Source: Blasia pusilla (taxonomy: Eukaryota; Marchantiophyta; Marchantiopsida; Blasiales). Taken from it: a stretch of DNA of 64,000 nt. Position 1 is the stretch's first letter, and each line of letters begins with the position of its first letter. Positions 22,930 to 34,043 of this stretch are shown piece by piece. The DNA lies in the NCBI GenBank assembly GCA_050084515.1, contig CM114273.1, positions 28,520,001-28,584,000 on the forward strand. Reading direction: 5' to 3'. The position numbers and the translations under genes were made by a program. The notes below the pieces were generated by a model, which saw nothing but the letters and a program-made list of their open reading frames with translations, was not told the DNA's origin and did no database searches.

Positions 22930-24000
22930 GGCATGAGGCTCAACAACGCAATAGTTATGATATGTCGTATCTTCAAACGACGTTGAGCTACTCGTAAGCT
23001 GAAAATCTATGTCAAGCAATTCAGGTCCATCGCCTGACCCAAGACATGACGTCGCGATGCCTCTAATAGTGACGGCATTGCCATCACTCCTGTGGGGAAT
23101 CCCATCACTCGCTCTCGCTCATTGGCATTGGGCTCCATCAACTTCTGTACGTGGTCATCCCAAACCAAGCCACGTCCGACCTCCTTGAGTGCATAGGAAG
23201 CGGGAAAACTCACCAATGTGGGAAATATTGCTCGTGGCATGCCAATCTTGTTGACCAAAGTCAACAGAGGTCGATTATCGTGCCTCATTGGCTGTGAATT
23301 ACAACATGGATCCAAAATAGAATCCACCAAAAAATTGAAGGGTTGCTCCACTCTCGCATATGCCCTCGACAAAACCTTATGTGGCACCAAGTTGGTCCAC
23401 CAAAGGCGCGGGCGATGTGCTTGTGAACCTATACTTGCCACATCCAACAACACTGCCGGGCTTATCCATGCGTGCACCTGATGTGCACTTGTCACCATGC
23501 AGAACCTCGAATCGCCCAAAACGGCACATTCTCCAGAATGTGTGATGGAGAACGAGATTGATGCTCCTGCAAGTGTCGCAAGACCTGCATCATATCCCAA
23601 AATAACCTGGATCGAGAGTCAGCTAATCTGCTTCCCCGTACAGCACTTGACTGGCCATGGCACGGCCAACCAACAATGACCAAGTGTATGGCCCTACCGG
23701 CTGCAAGTCTTGCGCCCCTAACAATGAAATATCCCTTGGTAGGGAACTCTGGTATCCCCGAAAAGTGGACGTAGACAACAAGTCGAGAAAACAGAGGCGT
23801 AATTGCGCCACATGGTGAAGTGAAGCGCACCTCGCAACATCATCAATCTCCACATACAGGTACTGTTGCACACGTTCTCCTACCTGCAAGAGAACAACTA
23901 AACCAGTGGTGATCCCTCCAAAGAGATCCTGCACGTGAATACCCTCCTCTGGGATACACCCCACAATCGGGGTGGTGTCCAAAGGGGTCATACTAGCACT
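22930..24000 (-). pseudogene. Retroelement C5 DNA methyltransferase, all core motifs, frameshifted (copy N)
   Basis: Two overlapping frames together show motif I (VQDLFGGITTGLVVLL), an acidic motif II region (YLYVEIDDVAR), the DISLLGAQDL region, and motif IV with the catalytic cysteine intact (VIVGWPCHGQSS). Next come RLFWDMMQVLRHLQ, ILENV (motif VI), QAHRPRLWWTNL (motif VIII-like), ERERVMGFPTG (motif IX) and HVLGQAMDLNCLT (motif X-like). Frameshifts lie near 23770 and 23560. The order I-II-III-IV-VI-VIII-IX-X is canonical, not the permuted order of plant DRM. It lies between protease and reverse transcriptase, as in copy M. Confidence 0.85.
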
Positions 24001-24049
24001 CTTGACTACCTTGGGTTCCTCTAACCCGTCATGCTCTGGTGCAAACGTC

Positions 24050-25040
24050 TCGCTTTACACGGTCTGCACATGCTCAGCCGCTAAGCGTCGAAGCTCCTCA
24101 ATCAAGCCCCAAAGCGGCACCTCTCCTCCAAGAAATGATGCGGCTACCATGACACTCCTCTCCATAGAAATGTCAAGAATGGGAATGTCCTGTGTATAGA
24201 CATGTCCCTCAATCAAATCACTAAGCCAAGTGATGGCAATGCTAAATGCTGCTAAGGTTGCCATCTCTCCACGTCGTCGCTCGATCACTCCACGGATGAA
24301 TCAAACGAGTAATGAGCTAAGGCGCCCATCACTTGACTACCATCCTGGTCTATAGGATGCTGACTCCTCCCAGTAATCCACGGAAAAACCCATTGGGTAC
24401 AATATTGCTCCACCAACCAAGATGTTGTAGGACTCTACATCGGTCATTATTGCCTTGGCTCGCACCACGGACTCATCTATAGGATGTCCCGGGCGAATCC
24501 TCACCACGACCTCCTGTCGGGTGATATACTGTGTGGTACTCGCTCCACCCAAGAATTTCTATATCCGAAATGTACAATGCTCCACATCGGCTCTCGTCAA
24601 GCCCAATTCTCTAAATGCCACTTTTCCCAACATCACGGGTTGCCCTCATGAATCCAACAAGACGTGCTGCGGACTAAAAACTCTACCTCGTGGACTCACC
24701 AACTGGAAGACCTCTCCCTAGTTATCCAGCAACACAACACCAAGAGTAGCCATGACACGCTCTATCGCGGGGCTAGCGGGCATCTCCGTCATCCTAGTAG
24801 CCGCAACCTACCATGAATCTGACGTGGATGGCCCGAGCATAGGCTCCATGGGCAGGTCTATCACCTCCTTTGCAATCACCCTTGAGTGTGACATAGGAAC
24901 ACCAACCCCATGCTCATATAGCGTAGCGGCCAACCGAAAAACCTCGGTAGGCGTACCTCCCAACGTCATAACATCGAAAGCAGAAAATAAAGGAGCACGG
25001 TACACAACAGTGGCCGCCCCCAACAACGTGTTTGACACAT
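24050..25040 (-). pseudogene. Aspartic protease region and linker (copy N)
   Basis: The segment TRQEVVVRIRPGH...YNILVGGAILYPMGFSVDYWEE aligns with the protease C-terminal part of copy M. Upstream, PLFSAFDVMTLGGTPTEVFRLAATLYE matches the pre-protease region. The active-site segment at about 24640-24660 reads close to LLDS. Downstream is the linker SMERSVMVAASFLGGEVPLWG leading to the methyltransferase. Confidence 0.65.
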
Positions 25041-25339
25041 GCTCCTCCTAAGAATCAGCAAAAGGAGTCATCGCTCTCGCTTCTCCCATCGTCCTCCGTG
25101 CCTATACACCAACAACATCACCAACTCTTCAGGAACTCTCATCAAAACCCATCGATGGGGTCCTCATCGCCTCGAACAACGTGAAAGACTTAGGAAGCCT
25201 GGTTTGTTTCCATGCTTCCGCTCGCTGTGGATCCAAATCTACTGTTACTCCATGCGTAACAACTACGGCGGCCTCCATGTGGGAAACCCCGCACATACAA
25301 TCAGGATCCTCCATACCTCTGGCTGCTCCATATGATGTC

Positions 25340-25715
25340 GATGCTAATGATCCAACATCGGGTAAACTCCGTGCCATAGCGACAATCTGCTGTTATAGCT
25401 GTTGTATCTGAGCAACCATCCCAGCCTCACGCCCGGCGTCTCCCTTGACAGGTCTAGGTGTTGGAACTCTACCTCCTTCACGGGCAGCTCCACCACCCCC
25501 TCGCGCAACTCTAGCTCCTCGTCCCCCAACAGGACCACATGGTGCACGACCTCTAAGTCCACCTGGATCACCTACTCGCTGTGGTGCCCTCTGTGGCGCT
25601 CAGTCCGGATGTAAGCTGACACATCTAGCGCATGTGTGACCGTACCTCTAACAATAGTCACACTGATAACCTCCTAGTGCATCATGAAACACAGTTAGTG
25701 GTCCTACCGCTTGGG
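25340..25715 (-). pseudogene. Gag C-terminal zinc knuckle remnant (copy N, minus strand)
   Basis: Around 25625-25660 the minus strand reads CDYC, a stop, then RYGHTCARC: a CX2CX4HX4C zinc knuckle with one internal stop. Low-complexity Gly/Arg/Pro sequence follows toward protease, as in copy M. The gag body is not upstream on this strand but lies inverted on the plus strand from 25717. Confidence 0.65.
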
Positions 25716-25716
25716 A

Positions 25717-26504
25717 GTACGAGATGGACGATTGGGGTAGAGGACTGCGTAGGTTTTTGCGTGCTATAGACACTTTAGAGTTACACGACTTCATTGCGGA
25801 GTTTAGGAGTTGGTGTGACTCACAGCGGGCTAGGAACTCTAGAGAGTTCAACCCGTTTACAACATGGAACGATATATTCCAACACCTAGAGGGGGCACCC
25901 ATGGACGATTACCATGAGTTCTCCCACAGATATGCCTAGGAGATTGACGCATGGCGACTCTAGTATGACCCATCCACACTATATGTCATGGCTGGAGCCA
26001 TTCCTAGATGAGGAAGAGGAGTCAAGAGAGGCTACTTCCTCTTCTGCAAGAGATATGTTAGGAGAGGTGACTTGCACTAGAGTAGTTACATCATCCAATC
26101 GGGTCCGTCCCAGGTTCAACCTCGTGGTTGAGTTCTTTGCGGAGTTCAGGACAAGCTACTTGGAGGTACGGACAGAGAAGTTGCGGAGCATCCACGACTT
26201 CTTGAGGCGCCGGGGTGAGAGTCTGCGTGAAGCCTACACTTGCTTGCGCCGGTTGATTAACGTCACTCAAGGGATGACACAGGCCCAAAATTTCTGGTCA
26301 TGGTACGTGATGTTGGACCGAACCGTGCGGAAATAGGTGCGGGAGGGGGTACTTCTTATGACAACCTCACCCACATTGAGAGATGTTTTTAGGATCGCCG
26401 AGAAGATTGACCGCAACATGGCGGAGGAGAGCGTAGCCACCATGAGTTCTAGGCGAGAGCAACTACGAGTATCTATACCACTTGTGCAGGAACGTGGATT
26501 TTGA
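25717..26504 (+). pseudogene. Inverted gag segment (copy N, plus strand)
   Basis: Frames read FIAEFRSWCD, REFNPFTTWNDIFQHLEGAP, MDDYHEF and, after stops, VVEFFAEFRTSYLEV...LRSIHDFLRRRGESLREAY. This is the retrotransposon gag pattern, matching the minus-strand gag of copy M (47380-48014). Here it is in the opposite orientation to pol, so the junction near 25716 marks an inversion or recombination between copies. Confidence 0.75.
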
Positions 26505-26685
26505 GAGAGGACTGTAGCACCATGAGCACATTGAAGTTATCGAGAGCGTGTGCCATAGAGACCCGCGCCATCATATGCGAGGCAGAAGTAGCAGCAGCCG
26601 CCATGTATTATTTGTTGGGCATACGGTGGAGCCCATCACCAGTGCAATTGCACCCGTCAAGGTCATGGATGACAGAATCAAGACG

Positions 26686-27125
26686 TCAAGGATGACCTGC
26701 TGAGGCCCCCGAAAACCTGAGCGAGTAGGTTTCACCTGTGTTTCGGCTCATTTGGAGCCATTTTGAGGAACTTTCTATTTTTGGTAAGTACCATTTTGAG
26801 TATATGGTCAAATTTCTATTTTGGGAATTGGCTCTTGACCTCTTACATTAGGTCAAGAGCCAAGGAGGTTACTTGGGAGCATAGGTTACCATGGAGAGAG
26901 TTAGGGAGAGGGGAGGGGTATACCTCAAGGACAGAGAGAGAGCTTGAGAGCTCATTCTCTCTTTGTTGAACCTTTTGGCATGAGGCGGCGGAGCTATGGT
27001 CCCTTGCTTTATGAGTGTAACCCAAGCCTCTCATTATTAGAGTGGGTTTGCTTTGACATTGAGAGAGACATGTGAGGGTGCACACATGTGAGAGCTATGA
27101 TGTTGTGAAAAAGATTTGACCTTAT
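26686..27125 (+). repeat. Repeat A, plus orientation, inside copy N
   Basis: It matches repeat A of copy P from GTCAAGGATGACCTGCTGAGG to the CTTATTTT that precedes B there. It lacks the first ~90 bp and stops where B would begin. It faces the minus-oriented A1 at 27126-27481 head-to-head. Confidence 0.75.
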
Positions 27126-27481
27126 TTTTACAAAGAGAGAATGAGCTCTCAAACTCTCTCTCCTTGACGTATACCCCTCCCTTCTCCCAAGCTCTCTCCA
27201 TGGTAACCTTTGCTTCCAATGCACCTCCTTGGCTCTTGACGTGATGTAGCTGGTCAAGGACCAATTCTCAAAATAAAAATTCGACCATATACTGAAAATG
27301 ATACTGACCCAAAATAATAATTTCCTCAATATAGCTCCAAATAAGCCAAAATAAAGGGGAAATCTGCTCTCTCAGGTTTCTCGGGGCCTCTGCAGGTCAT
27401 CCTCGATCTCCTAAGCTTGTCCTCCACTACTCACGAAGGCGCTCTACTAGAGCTCACCGATCTATCCTAAAAGACATGACA
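27126..27481 (-). repeat. Copy N repeat A1 (minus orientation)
   Basis: The complement begins TGTCATGTCTTTTAGG and follows repeat A through AGAGAGCTTGGGAGAAGGGAGG to the CTCTCTTTGT block, where it meets the plus-oriented A copy. The outer end is followed by GCCC, the target duplication. Confidence 0.8.
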
Positions 27482-27997
27482 GCCCAGAGCGTGTACCTGC
27501 CCGTCTAGAGCCTGCGCTCAATCAGCCTAGAGCCTGCAAGTGCCCGCCCTAGCCCGTGCATGCTCGCCCTCAACCTATCTTGCACGCCACGTAGCATGTG
27601 CCGGCTCAGTCAACCAAGGTCTAGTTGGCGGGCTTCAAGGCACTCTCGGTTGCGGGCTCTAAGGTGGGCTCGGGTGCGGGCTTGTGTGTCAGCCCAGGTG
27701 CAAGCCGGGCATGTCCGAGGACATGTCTGTTTCCGAGCAACCTTGTTTGGAACTCAAGTGGCCTTCACGCGTTGGGCTGTGGCATGCGGGCCCTTGTGCG
27801 CGCCTAAGCCCGCCTAGTGCCGGCCCAACCGGCACTAGGCCTTCGGGCCCTGTGCGGTTTGCCAAGCCCGGGTTTATGTTACAGGCAAGGGGGGCTCGTG
27901 TGCCGGCCATGGGTAGTAGGGCCCACACGGATATGTCCGTCTTAGGGACAGACATAGATATGTGAGCGGACACAAACTTTTTCCGCGTACAACATAG

Positions 27998-28939
27998 AAT
28001 ATAGGCGTAAGAAATTGGCACATTCAACATAATTTCAATTAAGTGGAAATGAAAACACAAATATTAGTGCTAGTTGTAGTTTCAGATTTTATTTCCATAT
28101 TTCTTGCAAATTCTTGTGTAGGTTGTTATGCCATTGAGATGCATTTTCCAGAGTGAGTAGTGACAATGGACAAAGAAGGACTATGAGGAGGGGTGAGTTA
28201 TTTTCTATCGAGGGAATGTTGAACATATCTTTTCAAGAAAGTATCAAAAGACACATGTAAGTGCCACAATGATTGCAAAAGGGATATTATAAAGCTACCA
28301 ATAGTATCTCTGACCGCATTGCCTAGGTTCTTAATTCTTGCTATTGCATCAACTATAAAACCTTTAGTATATGCAACTCAACACATGAAGGCAAAGTGTG
28401 TGGAATAGGCAACGATCACATCATCCAAGAGACAAAAGTCATCTTAAGACAACTATAGCAACTTGTCAATGAGAGGTTTCTTGTGTAGTACGTAGATGGT
28501 AGAATATGTTGATACTCTTGGAAACGCTAAACCTTGAAGTATGAGCAATTGATGCCATTGCCCTTTTTTTTCTAATCACACCATAGGAGGTTGTTTGTTC
28601 TCCACCATGTGCATATCAAAAAATTTGGATACACTTTCCATTTATGGAATCCATGGAAAGACAATCTTCTAAGCACATCTAGAAATCAAGGACTAATGAA
28701 GTAGAGAAAGGCATAATTGTAGTGTTGTCAAGAATATACTTCATAGAAATATATTATGGCATGATAGCTTGCCTAATAGTAAGAGAGGACTATAAAGAAA
28801 CATTGTCATAGAAACCTCCAAGTTAAGATATGGTGTATAATATTCAATAAAAGATGGTACATTGCCACTTACAGGAGGTTGAGGGGCTTCTTATAGTGGT
28901 TCAATATATGAATTTCGAATTGCAAGAGAACCAGGTTAT
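27998..28939. other. AT-rich spacer, no gene seen
   Basis: No supported gene or recognised repeat between the outer hAT-like element and the next hAT-like element. Confidence 0.5.
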
Positions 28940-29256
28940 CATGGTTGCAAAAAAAGCTCAAACCTATCCCTAGGATGGAGAAGTTTGGACCTAGATTGCA
29001 CGAGATGGGACCCACACTTACAGTTTGTGATGAAAAATATGGCAAGGGCGAGTGGAGCAATGAGGGGGGAGGGAGTGGAGGTGGAGGGAGGAAAAAACGG
29101 GACGGTACGTATGGAACACGAAGGCAAGTAGGGGGAATGAGAAAAAAAAGGGGAAGGTTGGGCCTACTTGGATAAGTCCTTCTAGGAGATGGGTGTATGT
29201 CCACGCACATGGAGATGTCCGCGGACACACATTTTGTCCTCATACAACTTATCATA
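28940..29256 (-). mobile_element. hAT-like non-autonomous element 4, inverted copy of element 1
   Basis: Left terminus CATGGTTGCAAAA; right side GTCCGCGGACACACATTTTGTCCTCATACAAC. The interior is the complement of element 1: both contain the same pyrimidine-rich CCCTTTTT...CTCC core and the GGGACCCACAC / GGGCCCCACC block. A near-perfect 7-8 bp flanking word (GTTATCAT / CTTATCAT) is visible if the terminus is set at GGTTGCA. Open frames across it are artefacts. Confidence 0.75.
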
Positions 29257-29856
29257 ACTTTAGAGAGGTAGTGCAAATTACATTGAGGCTTAGAAGGATC
29301 CTTTGTGATTCCACTTATATGAGGTTATGATGACCTACTACCTTAGAGATGACCTATGTATATAGGTCACCCTTTCCTTTGATAATGACATTCTTTTAGT
29401 GGTTATCATATACTATATCTCTTATGGTACACTAGGTGATGGTTGGTGATGTTACTTGTGCAAGTGAGGCCAAGTGAGGTGTGTTATTAATGAGAGTGTG
29501 CTCTTTCACCTATATTCTCTTAAATAAGAGTGGACTAGGATTAATATGAAGATCAAAAATTTATCTTAGGTTATCTATCGCCATATATCTTTCTAGTGGA
29601 ATCACAATATGCATGTTGAATGCATTTAAACTACATTGGGAGTCAATATTGTGATAGATTTAGAATATTGGAAGAGGGGAGTTCCATCTCTAGAAAAAGT
29701 TTCTATCTAAACGTTTTCTAATTTTTTATTGTATATCTAAAAGGAGCTTTTGAATGGGACGTGTCTAATCATTCATGAATTAAGGCTCTATGATTCATGG
29801 GATATATGGAATCTTAGACATATGTTCATGATAACTGATGTATGTAATAAAAAATA
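29257..29856. other. AT-rich spacer, no gene seen
   Basis: No supported gene. The sequence TATAGGTCACCC near 29360 and the rest show no family I recognise. Confidence 0.45.
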
Positions 29857-30440
29857 CTAGTTAGCATGCCCCTGTTACGCACGAAAGAAGAATGTGAAAA
29901 AAATCACAAAAATGAAATTATTTTACTTGAAGAATTTTTTGATACACAACATTACGTGTATAAAATTTCTTGTTTGTATAAGTTGTATCAAAGGGCGTCA
30001 AGATAGAAATGGCACTTCTTGTACATGCTCTTGATGAAGCAACGTATAGTATAACTGGCCATGAGAGAATACGGATGATGGTCGATATATTCCAACTCTT
30101 TGTAAAGTTTGACCTTGTAACTTAGTAGTAGTCATAGCAGACACTGGACAGATAGGAAATTGATATCTACAAAGACCAAAAGGTAAGCCAGAGTCGGGCG
30201 CAATCAAAGGAATGCGTGGGATGAAAACTCGATTTTCAATATTTCTCCCTGTAATGATCATGATGACAGGTGGCATGAAGACACGAATTACCAAACGTGT
30301 CTCTTTCGCTTCTTCTTTTACTCCATTCATGTTTCTTAATAACATGATTGGTGCTCCAATTTTTAACAACAGAAAATGTGGCGATAGACCTGAAGGTAAA
30401 CTCATATTGAAAAGCTCCGTAGGATAAATATAAGACATAC
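29857..30440 (-). mobile_element. Helitron 3' fragment: PIF1-like helicase C-terminus plus CTAG end
   Basis: The open frame 29998-30438 reads LPSGLSPHFLLLKIGAPIML, RNMNG, TRLVIRVF, VFIPRIPLIAPDSGLPFGL, QFPICPVSAMTTTKLQGQTL and VGIYRPSSVFSHGQLY. This is the C-terminal helicase part of PIF1-type proteins carried by Helitrons. The pattern is recognisable, but the usual NK in NKAQGQ is TK. About 140 bp downstream on the same strand the sequence GTGCGTAACAGGGGCATGCTAACTAG is followed by T, a hairpin and CTRR end typical of Helitrons. The Rep domain and 5' end are missing, so it is a truncated non-autonomous piece. Confidence 0.75.
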
Positions 30441-32888
30441 CCTCATCAGAAATGGAATCCGCACTAAGTTAGCGTGTGCCATGCACTTACGTTGAGACAC
30501 ACAAATCAAAAGCACGACAGAAAATTGAATAAATGGGTCATATAAAGTCATTTTGATGAATGTTTTTCCATGTTTTCTGGCTACTTATGCGCCTTGCTAT
30601 TTGGAATCGGTGGGTGGAACTAGCGTATCTGAAAGTAATAGAGCAAACTCTCTAAGGCCAAGAAGTGATGGTCACTTCTCTTCCCGTTTCTCCTTGCAAA
30701 TCGGACGAGGGATTTAGGAAATGTTTTTCCTCTCCAATTGACAATGCGGAGTCCATGCAGGAGGATTCGGAAGTCCGAGGAGGCTTGAAATAAAAGGTGC
30801 GTATTGAAGGTTGAACCGGATCCATCCAGTAATCACACGCACCTTGGGGATTGTAAGAATCATTTTAAGAAAGCGAGAAAGATTGGAGTATACACACGCC
30901 AAATTTTGTGATTCCTGAGTTGCGTATGAGGCAATTGTATCTTTAAACGGACCTTAGACACACGTCCCCAAATTCTACAAGAAGTTTGAAGTAGGCTGAA
31001 GGTGCGGAGAAAGTTGGCCTGGGCTGCACAGTCGTCCTAAACCATTTTTGCTCTACGACAGCCTCCTAGTGACATAATTTCTGAATTTTTATTTCAGACT
31101 TGGATTTCTTTTAGGACTTCAATCTCAGTTGAGGTTCGTTCCCTTTCTCAAGATGGCCGAACTGTTGTGACTACTTTAACTTCCCTTTCCTCTCAATCTA
31201 AGATACTCTCTTCCTACACGTTTTGTGCAACTAAACCTAACATTAAGAAATGTCCACTATATTTGGCACACAAAATAGAGGTAAAATCGTGTGTACAGAC
31301 TTCCAATAGACCGAAAGTATTGATCTGCCTCGTGCCCACATGTTGACAGCAAATAGTCGTACGCCTAGTAAGGATGCCTTTAGCCCTGTATTATACACGT
31401 ATAAATCCAGTGGACTCGGGATGTTTTCCGAAGGTGGACTACTCTGGTGGTCAGCTCGGCATGCCCGGCTTGCCGAGCATGAAAGTAGACTTCCAGAGTA
31501 GGCCACCTTCCAATACATAACTCGGCATGCCTTCAATCTGCATTGTAGTAGAGTACATCACCTATTTGCACAACGTAGCGCAGAAATGTTTTCATTATTT
31601 CTCTTGCGCGTTTGTTCGGAGTGTAGACGCAGATTCGTTGTAGTTTGGCTTTACAGCCAAGTTATAGATTTTCGACGAATAATTGCGCATCCGGCTTCAG
31701 GCCACTGAAAATTGTGACCACAGAGACAATTTCCGTGGTTTCCAGTGGCGAGACGATGAAATTAACTCCTCGGCAAGTTGTTAGCTTTGTTACCGTATTG
31801 CCATTGAACCATCAGCTTCACGTATGTCCTATACAAGTAATGATGTCGACGGAGACCGGGAGAGAAATAAGGCTGGAGACTTCCCTCCCATTTGAAGAGG
31901 ACTGTGAAGGGTGGAAATGTCCGCTAATATCTTCGGAAAACGTTCATCGCAAGTCCGCTAACCCTCTAGACAGGCAGTCTCATCAAACCTGTTAGGCCCG
32001 GAACAACACAAAAGGTCTTGCGAGAAGCCAACAATTTTACCGTCGTGGACGTCCGATAGGATTACATCCAAATCCTCTTCCATAAAATTTGAACTCTCCG
32101 GTATCGAAACTACCGACGAATATCACGTGTCATCCCCAGTGGATCAAGGCTCCGTACAGTTTAGGTAGTACACGAAAACAGAGTTGAAGCCATTGTCGTG
32201 GACTGAATCGTCAGCGCACGTTGCCGGTGACTTTCAAGATCCTTACAAAATAATCGTCAACTCGGCTCGATTTGCGGTGGGTCGACAGAACGCAACGATG
32301 AGAAAATCAAACACAGAAATTACAACCGTAGTCCATAATGTAAAATCCGATAGCCCACACCTCACATTCGTCTCAATCGACCAAAAATCAATGGACGCAG
32401 AATGACATATCAAGGTTCTCTTCTAGTATAGCTCAATATATAAAGAGACCACTTCATAAAACGGAGACTTGACTAATGATACTAATGTTGATCAGTCAGG
32501 CAACACGGTTTAACCGTCAACACATGCATCTGACATTTGTTTCAATCAACCCAACCAAACAAATACGAAAGCAAATTAACGAATGGAGGTTATTTTCCAG
32601 TTACCAAGCTCAGTACATAAGGCGAACACTTCATAGAACGGCAACTCGATTACCCATCCCACTCTTGCTTGCCCTCGGAAAACGAGGTGTCAGAAGCGAG
32701 GAACAAATATCTTACACCATTTTTACAAATTCTCCACTCTTTCAGAAGCTCTACATTCCAGCGAGGCTCGATCTGAAAGTGACGGTAAGCCCCAGATCAC
32801 AACGAAACACCGTGTCAGCATTCATTCCATTTGCCATCTCTCTTGAGCGCGTCTATGGATCCATCACTGCATTAATTAGCTGGACAAC
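30441..32888. other. Region downstream of thioredoxin, no gene recognised
   Basis: Less AT-rich than the repeats to the left. Short open frames (30714-30902 minus, 31243-31536 minus, 31645-31995 plus, 32476-32910 plus) match nothing I know. A small perfect hairpin (GCTCGGCA / TGCCGAGC) lies at 31454-31478. The part next to 32889 should include the thioredoxin 3' untranslated region. Confidence 0.4.
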
Positions 32889-34043
32889 TTATGATGGAGC
32901 CGCCGAGTAAAACAGAGACTTCTTCTCGAGTTCATCCTTGTTAGCGCCGACAATCTTGTGCACTAGCTTCTTGTCCTTGATGAAGATGAAGGTAGGCATA
33001 GCTTGCACCTCCCACTCTCCAGCCACGTCCTGATTACCAAGGTGGGGAACCAGATTCATCAGGATCGCACTGACAAAAGAAACGAGTACAAAACAGTACC
33101 GGCCAAACACCTAGAGCACGAGAGGCTAGCCCTTCAATTATTAAAATTCAACGGTCCCACTGGCATAGTAACGGCCTCGCACAGGTAATCAGAGGAAGGT
33201 AACGTGGCAGAGCGGCCGCTCATCCTCAAAAATAGTCCGGCTCTCAGTGCATCGCTTCGCTCTACTCAGTAAGATACCCGAATAGGTCAAAACAGGTTAT
33301 GCAAGGGAGACAATCAAGTTGGCTCGGGTGAAACCAAAACACTGACGTTGTCTGTCAATTGGCAAACAACGCGGAAAGAAGCCTCAGGAGAGCGTCAAGA
33401 TGTATACATATTCACACAATGTCGCTTACGACCGGGAACGAAACTTACCGGAGATTGGTCTACATCGACCTTGAGGAAAATCACTGATAAATGCTTCTTG
33501 GACAGCTCCACAAAGATAGGGGCCATAGTTCTGCAAGGACCACACCATGTGGCGGTGAAGTCCACGACAACCTGCACAATACGGAAAACAAGTCAGCCAA
33601 AGAGGCCCCGCCAAGACGATTTCGGGTGAAAGCCAAGATGGTTGGGATACAAAGTTACGATCATTGATATCGTGGACGTCGTTCGTGGATTGTAAGATAA
33701 GAAAGGTGAGGCTTCTCTCGAGCCAAACCGCTCGAGAGAAACCTGTTTTTAAAGATCTCATCGCCAGACAGCCTACAAGCCAGCCCCTGCGGCGTACTAA
33801 AGACAACAGAACAAGTGCAACTGTGAAACCATTTCCCATGCAACACACCAATCATCGCAGTAGACCTAAGGTCATCTAGCCCGCATAAATCCCAAACCTC
33901 GATTATGATGGGTGACTGGTGACGGAAAAGCACACAAGACGGAGTCTGAAACTCACCACTTTCCCTGCTTTCTGTGCCTCGTCCAACTTCTCGTCCCACT
34001 CCTTCTTGCTGTGGACAGCGATCACGTTGCCCTGGTCTCCCAT
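32889..34043 (-). CDS. Thioredoxin h (three exons)
   Basis: A small cytosolic disulfide reductase: it passes electrons from NADPH-thioredoxin reductase to protein disulfides through its WCGPC site. Exons on the minus strand are 34043-33957 (29 codons), 33571-33449 (41) and 33029-32889 (46 plus stop), giving 116 residues, the usual h-type length. All junctions are GT-AG and in phase 0 (GTG^GTGAGT, GCAG^GTT, CCG^GTAAGT, TCAG^GAC). Key features are [19 protein letters not shown] with the redox pair, FLKVDVDQ, and the cis-Pro loop [12 protein letters not shown] near residue 81. The chosen start, [12 protein letters not shown], fits other h-type N-termini. The frame is open 76 codons further upstream with a hydrophobic stretch, so a longer form cannot be excluded. 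Neighbouring repeats do not disturb the introns. Confidence 0.93.

Larger units (their letters stand above)
19448..27481 (-). mobile_element. Copy N: rearranged methyltransferase-bearing retroelement
   Basis: Outer ends are TGTCGTGC (left) and ATGACA (right), flanked by GCCC at 19444-19447 and 27482-27485. The minus-strand order from about 25700 leftward is second zinc knuckle, protease, C5 methyltransferase, reverse transcriptase, RNase H, damaged integrase, PHD finger, purine tract, B1. To the right, gag and a terminal-repeat copy lie in plus orientation, followed by a minus-strand A1. The element is therefore internally rearranged. The 3' side ends at B1, with no A2-B2 unit. Frameshifts and stops are numerous. 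Confidence 0.85.
18867..27745. mobile_element. Inner hAT-like element 2b with 8-bp duplication, carrying a nested retroelement
   Basis: Left terminus CAAGGTTGCATACAGAC; right terminus (inward) CAAGGTTGCTCG. TTTGGAAC flanks both ends (18859-18866 and 27746-27753), a perfect 8-bp target duplication. The element proper is about 840 bp (18867-19447 plus 27486-27745) and is unusually GC-rich, full of GCCCGC words. The remaining ~8 kb is retroelement copy N, inserted with GCCC on both sides. No transposase is encoded. Confidence 0.85.
18788..27997. mobile_element. Outer hAT-like element 2a, interrupted by a second hAT-like element
   Basis: The left end CAAAGTTGCACAAAAACAG is followed by CGGACATGTCCACGGACATG. 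The right side carries ATATGTCCGTC...GGACA, GCGGACACAAACTTTTTCCGCGTACAAC. These are the subterminal words of the family. The interior is split at TTTGGAAC by element 2b. No clear 8-bp duplication was seen at the outer ends, and the right end is approximate. Confidence 0.6.

Noticed and set aside
28869-29276. 135-codon minus frame resembling the frames at 15520-15923
   Set aside because: The similarity is explained by element 4 being an inverted copy of hAT-like element 1; there is no conserved protein.
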